DNA from: CAZWCE01 sp964632505
GTDB lineage: Bacteria > Planctomycetota > Planctomycetia > Pirellulales > Thermoguttaceae
Length of the DNA: 64,000 bases
Direction of reading: 5' to 3'
Assembly: GCA_964632505.1 (NCBI GenBank)
Contig: CAZWCE010000012.1
Location: 1 to 64,000 of the forward strand
Shown here: in pieces, positions 9,643 to 16,867 of the stretch
Layout: the number at the start of each line of letters is the position of its first letter
How positions within the stretch are numbered: position 1 is the first letter of the stretch
Notes under the pieces: generated by a model
Seen by the model: only the letters and a program-made list of their open reading frames with translations
Databases searched by the model: none
Told to the model about the DNA's origin: nothing
Translations under genes and position numbers: made by a program

Positions 9643-11214
9643 CTATCGCTCCGGCCGCTGATTTTTTTCGAACCAGCTTCGCAGGAGTTGTTCGCGGCGT
9701 GTCGGCGTTTCACTGGGCTGGAGGTCGGCCCGGTCGGTCGTATGTTCCATACTCCAGCCATGAAATTCCCGAAATGCGTGGTACGACCAGTCCCACTCTT
9801 CTTCCTCGAAGATCTCGATCACGTCGCGGAGATAACGGTAGGCGGAATTGTCGGGCGCCCAGCGGATGGCGGAGAATTCTCCCACATAGAGATGGACGTG
9901 ATACTCCTTTTGGAAGTCGAGCGCCGGTTGCATCGCCAAGCGGAGACGCTCCTTATCCCACATGACGCCGTCGATCTTGCCGGGGTAGCGAATCCCCGCC
10001 GGGTCGTTGTCTTCCATCTGGAACTGGTGGGTGAATGCGTGCGGCTGGTACATGTGGAAACTGTAGATGACCCGATCCAGATCGAGGGGGATCATCTCGT
10101 CGAATCCTTTGCAGGTTCCCCAGGGGCCGGGCTCGAAGACGATCGGTTTTCCGGGATCGATCCGGCGGATGATGCGGGTCGCCTCGGTGGCCAGCTCCGG
10201 CCAAGTCATGAGTCCTTCCGGCTGGATGCTCGGCTTGACCGGTTCGTTGATCAGATCGTAGGCGTAGATGATCTCCTTGCCCTGGTAGCGTTTGGCGATC
10301 ATCTCCCAGATTTCCAGGAACTTCCGCTGGTAATGCGGTTCGGTCAGCATCCGGCAGACGCCTCCCTGGCTGCGGCCTCCCGGCGGACAGTGGAGATCGA
10401 GCAGGACGAGAATGTTGTGCTTTTCGCAAGCCTCAATGGCCCGATCGGCGTTTTCCAACGCCCCGGCGAGCCACTGGTCGTAACGCTCGAGATCGGCGGC
10501 CCACTCTTCGGCCTGTTTCATCGGTACCCAGTTCAACTGCCAACGGATCTGGTTGACGTTCCATTTCGCCAGGTCCTCGATGTTCTTCTCTTCGAACTCG
10601 GGACCGAGCATCACGCCCCGCAGACGCGGCAACGCATGCCCTCGGAAATGGTCCCCCATTCTCACGTCCTCGGGCGCCGTAAATCCGGAGGTCAACGTGA
10701 CCTCATCGAAGAAGACTTTCCCGGTCGATCGTTCCAGCCCCAGCGTGAGGGTGACCTGCTCGGTGTCGGGCGGCAGACGCAACGTCCGCTCGGCGGTGGC
10801 CCAGTCGAATGTTCCCACGGGCAATTGAAGCTGGGGGTAATCCACTTTTCCGGTTCGGGTCTCCACGACGAGCATCACCTTGATGCCGTTCCAGGAGTTA
10901 GGCGGTTCGCTGACCTTTTCGGCGCGGAGTCGGGCCGAGAGGTTGATCCTACGGGAAGGGAACCGTTCGATGGGAATCGTCTTCCGGCAAGTGATTGATT
11001 TCGAGGGATCGTCGTTCTCCACGCGAAGGACGGTTCGGCCGTCCTGCTTCAGGACACGGCCTTGCTGACGGCCCCAGTCGGACAGTGCCGACGGGGCCTC
11101 GAATTCCTCGTGGAGCACCACCGTTTCCTCTTCAGCCGGGAGCGTCGTCGGCAATGATAGAAGTAGTAGCAGGAGCGCGCAGAAGGAGTTTGCCGCGGGG
11201 ATCGCTTTCATCAT
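9643..11214 (-). CDS. Secreted GH5-like glycoside hydrolase with N-terminal sandwich domain
   Basis: 523 residues: Sec signal (about residues 1-27), a jelly-roll carbohydrate-binding-like region (about 30-175), then a (beta/alpha)8 barrel. Clan GH-A hallmarks are visible: LDLHCPPGG (about 273-280), YDLINEP with acid/base Glu at about 324, YSFHMYQPH (about 384-392) and HLYVGEFS with nucleophile Glu at about 446. This fits retaining endo-beta-glycanases (cellulase/mannanase types). Subfamily specificity cannot be fixed by eye. The start is one of two adjacent ATGs (11214/11211) at the signal peptide; an in-frame ATG at 11304 overlaps the preceding gene and is rejected. It follows the tri-haem gene by 47 bp, probably in one transcript. 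Confidence 0.85.
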   Translation of the reverse strand: MMKAIPAANSFCALLLLLLSLPTTLPAEEETVVLHEEFEAPSALSDWGRQQGRVLKQDGRTVLRVENDDPSKSITCRKTIPIERFPSRRINLSARLRAEKVSEPPNSWNGIKVMLVVETRTGKVDYPQLQLPVGTFDWATAERTLRLPPDTEQVTLTLGLERSTGKVFFDEVTLTSGFTAPEDVRMGDHFRGHALPRLRGVMLGPEFEEKNIEDLAKWNVNQIRWQLNWVPMKQAEEWAADLERYDQWLAGALENADRAIEACEKHNILVLLDLHCPPGGRSQGGVCRMLTEPHYQRKFLEIWEMIAKRYQGKEIIYAYDLINEPVKPSIQPEGLMTWPELATEATRIIRRIDPGKPIVFEPGPWGTCKGFDEMIPLDLDRVIYSFHMYQPHAFTHQFQMEDNDPAGIRYPGKIDGVMWDKERLRLAMQPALDFQKEYHVHLYVGEFSAIRWAPDNSAYRYLRDVIEIFEEEEWDWSYHAFREFHGWSMEHTTDRADLQPSETPTRREQLLRSWFEKNQRPER

Positions 11215-11261
11215 AGGTTTCCCGTCAGGTGAGGTGATGGCGAAGATGATTCCTTTTCTGC

Positions 11262-14200
11262 TTAGTCCGTTTGATCCAAGACGACCTCCCGGTCGATTTC
11301 GCACTGGTGGACGTAGCCTTCCATGTCGGCCCGGGGACGTTCCTCGAGCAACCGGTGAATGGGACTGAAGGTCGCGAGGATCTTCCGGTAGTCGGGATCG
11401 TCGGTCGACTCAAAGATTGCCTTGCCGCATTTCTCCGTACCCCCGGCCTCTTTCGCCAGTGGAGCGAGCAGGAAATTGTTGTCCTGGGGATTCTCGATCC
11501 GCGTGTAACACTTGCGGGGAAGGCCATCCTCGTGGCAGGAAACACAACGTCGGGCGGCGACTTCCTGCAGGGTCGGCTCGAGCATCCTCGGCATCATCCG
11601 TCGGCTACCGAGTCGGGCCTTGTGATTCGAAGAAGAGGTGCCGTAGTAGGGGATGTTCAGATCGATCCAGAGGTAGACCCGGCGACGTTCGGCATCGGGG
11701 ACGTCGACGCGCGGTTCGCCGTTTTCATCGGGGTGCCCGGTTCGGATGATATCGGCCAACTTGCTGGCCGGGCTTCCCCAACGTCGAGGCGCGATCTCCA
11801 GGACGTTATGTCCGGCGCCGTTGATCGTCCAGATCCATTCGACGTACGGGCTCATCCCACGGGCATGGTCGTAATCGGGCCCCGAGGGACTTCCGTGCTG
11901 GATCCAGTTCCATTGGGCCTGGGTGTCGGTGCGGCAGAGCACATCGTAAGAAACATTGAAAAAGTCGGTTCGGTCGCCGCTCAGATCGACCTCTCCCGGT
12001 TGTTCCTGAGCGTTGTGACACTCGACGCAATGGCGATCGAACACGCCCTGGACGATCCTCGGGTAGCTGAAGCCGGTCACGCCCCACTCCGGCGGCTGAA
12101 GTTTTTGGGCCGCCTCGGGCATGGCGAGTTTCTTCCCGCCTCGCGGGGTCGCGGAATTCCGGTCGGCGTGGCATCCGACGCACCCCTGAACTTCGCCGGG
12201 CATGAGATGGGTGAAGCTCCGCATCCGCTGGACGGCGCGACCTTCGTCGTCGAGTGCCAGGAAGTAGATCGGGACTTCCGAAGGGACTTGGAACGCGGCG
12301 GAGCCGTCTTCGGCCACGTCGGCGAAGCCCCATACCCGTTTCGGCGCGTAGGTCGCTCCGCAGGAAACCAGTGGAAATTGGAAGCCGAATACGGCGATAT
12401 TCCGCATGCCTTCGCCGTCGAGTTTCTTATTGTTCTGAGGGGTATGCGTGCTTTTTTCGATTTCCTGTACGACCGCGATCTGCTTGATTTCGCCGCGCTC
12501 GACTTCCGGGGTGAGTCCATTATACACATCCTGCATGAAGAGCGTCGCCCAGGAGCCGGTGACGCTTCCATCTTCCGGGAGAACCGCTTTGCGATCCATG
12601 ACGTTGCCCGAGAGCACCGGCGGCAATTTCTGTTGCCGGATCGGCTGCGGACAGTAGTAGCCCAGACCATCCTCGGCGGGATAGATGAGCGAAACGGCGT
12701 TGGCCTCGAAATCGCGCAGTTGAATCGTCCCGCCCTTGGAAACGAGGAACGTCTCCGAATCGAGGGCGAACGGCTTCTCGTACATACCGTAAATGCCGCA
12801 GGAAAGCATGCCGTTGCCGAATGGTCCCGCTCCCATGCGATGGGCATCAATGTCGATTTCCGGCGTTAGGTTCTTCACCGCTTCTCGGGCATTGGCTCCC
12901 ACGGCCGGGTCGATCGCCACGATGCCCCCTCGGCAGGAACCGTTGTGATTCGTCGCGGTCGCGATGACTTTGTTGGTGCCGGGGACCGGTTGGGCGTCCA
13001 TGAAGGTGCCGGGGGTGATGACGCGATTGCCGTAAACACCCGTCAGGCCGGTGCCGTCCGGATTGATCGCCCAGAGACTCTGAATCGGGCAGGCCGGCCG
13101 ATCGACGTATTCCCAGCGCGTGTAGATGATGCGGCCGTCCTCGAGGACCGAGGGGGTGAAATCCATCAGGTAGTTCGCCGAGAGGCGGATCTGACGACTT
13201 CCGTCGCGGTCCATGCGATACAGCACCGGCGAGGTCACCACGTAGCAATAGGCATAGGCCGGTTTGCGGTCGGAGATGAAGGCGATGCCTCCATCGGGGA
13301 GCCAGCAGGGATCGAGATTATTGTAGGGGCCATGCGTCAACTGCTCCAGACCGGTACCGTCGATGTTGATGCGGAAGAGGTGATAATTGTGCAGTTCTTC
13401 ACGGTGCTGGGAGATGTCTTCGATATGGGCGACCGGCCGCGAGCGCTCCAGCCCACCCTGGCGCATGGCGAAGACGATCTCCTTTCCGTCGTAGGAGAGG
13501 TCGGCCGAAGTGATCATCCCCGAGCCGGCGTCGAAAATGCAACGCGCCTTTCCGCCCTCTTCATCGGGCTTGTAAATGTAGAGACCTCCGCCGGGTTGAA
13601 ACCCTTCGACGTGGTAGACGTAGACATGTGAAATATTCAGCGGGTGCCGCTTGACCAGCAAAACCTCGTCGAACCCCATCTTGCCCGAGAGCAGCTTCTT
13701 CCGAAGGGCCTTCGCCTCGGGGGTGCGTTCCTCCGGAGGGTGACGCAAATCGGCGAACTGGGCCTTGGAAAGCGGTTCCCGGTAGACGATGATCTCCGAC
13801 GCACCGGGATTCTTCGCCCCCGGGTAGGCCGAGAGGAATTCGAGACGGACCTTCCGGGCCCGACTCTTCGGCAACGAGATTCGTTGGGGGCCGTGCTTCA
13901 TGGCCAAAGTCCCCTTGGCCACCGGCTCTTTCTGATCATCGAGATAAACCTCGTAATCCTTGAAGCACTCCTCGATGATGACCCCGGTCCGGCCGTAGTA
14001 GATGATCTCTCCGATCGTCACCGGCTCTTTCCAGGTCAAGGTGAATTGGCCGGTGTTTTTCATCTCGGCACCGCGGACGCACCACGCATGGCGCTGATCT
14101 TGCCTCGCTCGCAAAGGAGGCACGACTCCGTCGACGGCCCATTTGGCCAGATAGTCCTCGCTGTACTCGCTGTTGGCCGAGACAGTCGCCTTCGGAGCCA

Positions 14201-14309
14201 GATTCTCCGGCAAAGGTTCCGCGTCTTCAGCGAAGGCTGGCGCGACCAGGACGGTTGCGAGCACCGGAAAAAGCGTCCAAGGAACGATCGAAGCAAGTTT
14301 TGAGCGCAT
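11262..14309 (-). CDS. Exported discoidin / TolB-propeller / three-CxxCH protein (HzsA-like)
   Basis: 1015 residues. After a Sec signal (about 1-28) comes a discoidin-like domain (NLAPKATVSANSEY onward, to about residue 180). A TolB/WD40-like propeller follows with repeats such as SYDGKEIVFAMRQGG and DGRIIYTRWEY. The C-terminal part carries three c-type haem sites: CVGCH (Cys about 710), CVECH (about 761) and CVSCH (about 922). The middle region resembles the HZS_alpha type seen in many planctomycete proteins. That relationship is from family knowledge and does not imply hydrazine synthesis. It could be an electron acceptor for the exported oxidoreductases nearby. ATG 14309 has AAGGAA upstream; an in-frame ATG at 14396 lies before the signal and is rejected. 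Confidence 0.75.
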   Translation of the reverse strand: MRSKLASIVPWTLFPVLATVLVAPAFAEDAEPLPENLAPKATVSANSEYSEDYLAKWAVDGVVPPLRARQDQRHAWCVRGAEMKNTGQFTLTWKEPVTIGEIIYYGRTGVIIEECFKDYEVYLDDQKEPVAKGTLAMKHGPQRISLPKSRARKVRLEFLSAYPGAKNPGASEIIVYREPLSKAQFADLRHPPEERTPEAKALRKKLLSGKMGFDEVLLVKRHPLNISHVYVYHVEGFQPGGGLYIYKPDEEGGKARCIFDAGSGMITSADLSYDGKEIVFAMRQGGLERSRPVAHIEDISQHREELHNYHLFRINIDGTGLEQLTHGPYNNLDPCWLPDGGIAFISDRKPAYAYCYVVTSPVLYRMDRDGSRQIRLSANYLMDFTPSVLEDGRIIYTRWEYVDRPACPIQSLWAINPDGTGLTGVYGNRVITPGTFMDAQPVPGTNKVIATATNHNGSCRGGIVAIDPAVGANAREAVKNLTPEIDIDAHRMGAGPFGNGMLSCGIYGMYEKPFALDSETFLVSKGGTIQLRDFEANAVSLIYPAEDGLGYYCPQPIRQQKLPPVLSGNVMDRKAVLPEDGSVTGSWATLFMQDVYNGLTPEVERGEIKQIAVVQEIEKSTHTPQNNKKLDGEGMRNIAVFGFQFPLVSCGATYAPKRVWGFADVAEDGSAAFQVPSEVPIYFLALDDEGRAVQRMRSFTHLMPGEVQGCVGCHADRNSATPRGGKKLAMPEAAQKLQPPEWGVTGFSYPRIVQGVFDRHCVECHNAQEQPGEVDLSGDRTDFFNVSYDVLCRTDTQAQWNWIQHGSPSGPDYDHARGMSPYVEWIWTINGAGHNVLEIAPRRWGSPASKLADIIRTGHPDENGEPRVDVPDAERRRVYLWIDLNIPYYGTSSSNHKARLGSRRMMPRMLEPTLQEVAARRCVSCHEDGLPRKCYTRIENPQDNNFLLAPLAKEAGGTEKCGKAIFESTDDPDYRKILATFSPIHRLLEERPRADMEGYVHQCEIDREVVLDQTD

Positions 14310-14550
14310 GGGGATTTCCTTATCGAGGGAAAAAAGGGCTTCGTGAAAGCACGGGGCGGATCTATCGGAATGAGGGAGGATGCGGCGGGAAGGCATTCTT
14401 TACGATTTCCTCGCTTCTCCGCTCGCTTCTTACAGTCTATCGGAAGGGAGATAGGGAATCAAGCTTTCTTTGTTGATCCAGAAGCCGTTTTTGGTGACCG
14501 AGTGATCGCAGAAAAAATGGTGGACGTGGTGGGGCGTTTCATGCGGTCGA
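14310..14550. other. Divergent intergenic region
   Basis: The gap between the tri-haem gene (-) and the cation exporter gene (+). Apart from the promoter listed at 14551-14579, I see no repeat, hairpin or small gene. Confidence 0.4.
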
Positions 14551-14579
14551 TTGACAGAAGGATGATCTTCCCCTAGACT
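14551..14579 (+). promoter_or_regulatory. Sigma-70-like promoter of the CDF exporter gene
   Basis: A perfect TTGACA (14551-14556), 17 bp, then TAGACT (14574-14579), giving an expected start near 14586 and a leader of about 50 nt. This is the best -35 element seen in the window. No clear metal-regulator operator was found around it. Confidence 0.6.
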
Positions 14580-14636
14580 CAGACCCATCGGATGCTTGCG
14601 AAAAATCGGTCTTTTCTCGAATGAATCTTAGCAGAG

Positions 14637-15542
14637 ATGCATCAAGATCACTCTCACGCTCCCCCCAGTTACGGACGTGCGTTCGCCATCGGGCTGACAC
14701 TGAATATCATCTTCGTCGCCATCGAAGCCGTCTACGGGGCCTGGGCCAACTCCCTGGCGCTGTTGGCCGACGCGGGGCACAATCTGAGCGATGTGTTCGG
14801 GCTGATGATGGCCTGGGCCGGATATGCCCTTTCAAGAATTCCACCGACCTCGCGGCGGACGTACGGGTGGCGCGGTACCACGATTCTCGCCGCATTGTTC
14901 AACTCCATGATCCTCCTGATTGCGGTTGGGGCGATCGGCTGGGAAGCGGTCGAGCGATTCTTCGCCCCGTCGCAGGTGACCGGAACGGCGGTGTTGGTCA
15001 TCGCGGGCATCGGATTCGTCATCAACCTGGCGACGGCGTTGCTCTTCCTCCAAGGACGCGAGAAGGATTTGAACATTCGGGGGGCGTTTTTGCACATGGC
15101 CGCCGACGCCGCCGTCTCCATCGGCGTGGTCATTGCCGGTGGACTGATTCTTCTGACCGGTTGGCTCTGGATCGATCCGATCACCAGCATCGTCATCGCC
15201 GCGGTGATTCTGCTGAGCACCTGGGGGCTGTTCAAGGAGTCGTTCAATCTGGCGGTGCATTCGGTTCCCTCCGGCATCGATCCGGAATGGGTTCGCGAAT
15301 ATCTAATGCAACTGCCCCGGGTCGAGGAGGTTCACGACCTGCACATCTGGGCGATGAGCACCACCGAGACCGCGCTGACCGTTCACCTCGTGACTCCGGA
15401 ACCTTCGGCCGAGGACGATCGGCTTCTTGCCGTCTCCGGCGAGGAACTGCATGATCGTTTCGAAATCGGTCACACAACGATACAGATCGAACATTCCAGT
15501 AACGATGCGTTCTGTCCGCAATCGCCTCCGGAGAAACTCTGA
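14637..15542 (+). CDS. CDF cation-efflux transporter (zinc type)
   Basis: 301 residues with six predicted membrane segments and a short His-containing N-terminus (HQDHSH). The binding-site pairs are HNLSD (His48, Asp52) and HMAAD (His153, Asp157). This HDHD arrangement is typical of zinc-preferring CDF proteins such as CzcD/ZitB. A cytoplasmic C-terminal domain (VHDLHIWAMST) follows. It would export Zn or Cd by proton antiport across the inner membrane. It stands alone on the + strand inside the glycan island with its own promoter and is probably unrelated to the neighbours. Confidence 0.9.
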   Translation: MHQDHSHAPPSYGRAFAIGLTLNIIFVAIEAVYGAWANSLALLADAGHNLSDVFGLMMAWAGYALSRIPPTSRRTYGWRGTTILAALFNSMILLIAVGAIGWEAVERFFAPSQVTGTAVLVIAGIGFVINLATALLFLQGREKDLNIRGAFLHMAADAAVSIGVVIAGGLILLTGWLWIDPITSIVIAAVILLSTWGLFKESFNLAVHSVPSGIDPEWVREYLMQLPRVEEVHDLHIWAMSTTETALTVHLVTPEPSAEDDRLLAVSGEELHDRFEIGHTTIQIEHSSNDAFCPQSPPEKL

Positions 15543-15579
15543 GGGGAAAGACTCCGATAGAATTCCCGGCCGAGTTGGC

Positions 15580-16803
15580 TCATTCGCCATACTGCGGGAT
15601 CGGCAGGCGTTCGCCGTCGCGAAGCGCCGATTGATGGGCCACGATGCCGGGAATCGTCATGTTCAGCGCCTGGTAGATATCGACCAGCGGCCGGCGATCG
15701 AGCAGAATGGCGGTGATGAACTCGTCCGTCAAACGGCCGTGCGATCCGCCGTGCCCGCCGCCGGGAACTCCCGGAGGTAGCGGTGGCTGGGCGAGGTCGG
15801 GGAGCGATTTCGCCCGATCGGAAGTGCCCACGTATTGGGTGTTCTCCATGGAGCCGAATTCACCGAAGACGCGGCCGGTTTCCGGACTTTTCCCCGGTAC
15901 TTGGCGAACGGTCCAGGAGACCATCATGCGGGAATTACCGCCGCTGGAGGTGTCGAACAGCCCCACCTCGGTGCCGAAGGTGTTGTCGTAGGCGTTCGCG
16001 CCGGGTTGCAGGTAAGGCAGGCGGCTGGGAGAAGTCGCGCAAGATACGTGCGTGAAGCTTTCCCCGCTCACGCCGACCAGATATGCGGTCGAATGCGTGG
16101 GATACCAGAGCGGGGGGAGACCTCGCCGCCAATCCTTGTACGACGGAGTGGGCTCCTTCGACGCGTGAAAATGCAGATACTCCCCTTCACTGTACAAAAG
16201 TTTCCCAAACGCGCCCGCTTCGTAGGCTTTGCGCATCGCGCAGCAATCGGCCCGGAAGCAGCTCGTCTCGAACATCATGTACTTTTGGCCGGTCGACTTC
16301 ACCGTTTCCAGAAGCTCCTCGCCCTCTTCGATCGAGCCGAACGTCGCCGGCACCGCTGAGGCGGCATGTTTGCCGTGTTTGAGCACTTCGATGCAATGCC
16401 GGGCATGGGCGGGGGCGTCGGTCGCGCAGAAGATCGCCTCGATCGAATCGTCCTTGACCATCTCCTCCAGGCAAGGATAGGATTTTTCGCAACGGCACGC
16501 TTTCATGAGACCGGCCCGGCGCTCCGGGAACAGGTCGGTCACCGCCACGATTTCGACGTTCGGATGGTCCTGGAATCCGAACGCCGCGCCGAATCGACAA
16601 TGGCCGTACCCGGCGATCCCTACTTTCACCTTGCGATCGGAAACCGGTTCCCAGACCTTCGACGACTCCGTCTGAGGTCCCTTTTCATCGAAACCCTGAA
16701 TCGTCTCTTGGGAAGAGGCGTTTCCCTGCATCGCTATCGGAACGAGGGCGCCGCCCAGAGCGGTCTTGCCGAGAAACGAACGTCGCGAAATGGAATCATC
16801 CAC
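15580..16803 (-). CDS. Tat-exported Gfo/Idh/MocA-like protein
   Basis: 407 residues with a twin-arginine signal (SRRSFLGKTALGG at the N-terminus) and a Rossmann start GIAGYGHCRFGAAFGF. At the position of the EKP catalytic motif it reads AVPATFG, so the usual lysine is missing; it may be a binding protein or use other residues. The start is GTG: GTG GTG GAT follows AGGAGG, and the second GTG (16803) has the better 6-nt spacing, with 16806 as the alternative. A nearby ATG is out of frame. It lies downstream of the large beta-helix gene on the same strand. Confidence 0.82.
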   Translation of the reverse strand: MDDSISRRSFLGKTALGGALVPIAMQGNASSQETIQGFDEKGPQTESSKVWEPVSDRKVKVGIAGYGHCRFGAAFGFQDHPNVEIVAVTDLFPERRAGLMKACRCEKSYPCLEEMVKDDSIEAIFCATDAPAHARHCIEVLKHGKHAASAVPATFGSIEEGEELLETVKSTGQKYMMFETSCFRADCCAMRKAYEAGAFGKLLYSEGEYLHFHASKEPTPSYKDWRRGLPPLWYPTHSTAYLVGVSGESFTHVSCATSPSRLPYLQPGANAYDNTFGTEVGLFDTSSGGNSRMMVSWTVRQVPGKSPETGRVFGEFGSMENTQYVGTSDRAKSLPDLAQPPLPPGVPGGGHGGSHGRLTDEFITAILLDRRPLVDIYQALNMTIPGIVAHQSALRDGERLPIPQYGE

Positions 16804-16867
16804 CACACACCTCCTGTTGAAAAATGGGTCGGTCCGTTGTTCACGTCGAAAAAAAGGAATGCCGTTT

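Noticed and set aside
11262..14309. Hydrazine synthase alpha subunit as a sign of anammox metabolism
   Set aside because: No HzsBC or hydrazine dehydrogenase genes are nearby, and related multihaem propellers are common in non-anammox planctomycetes.
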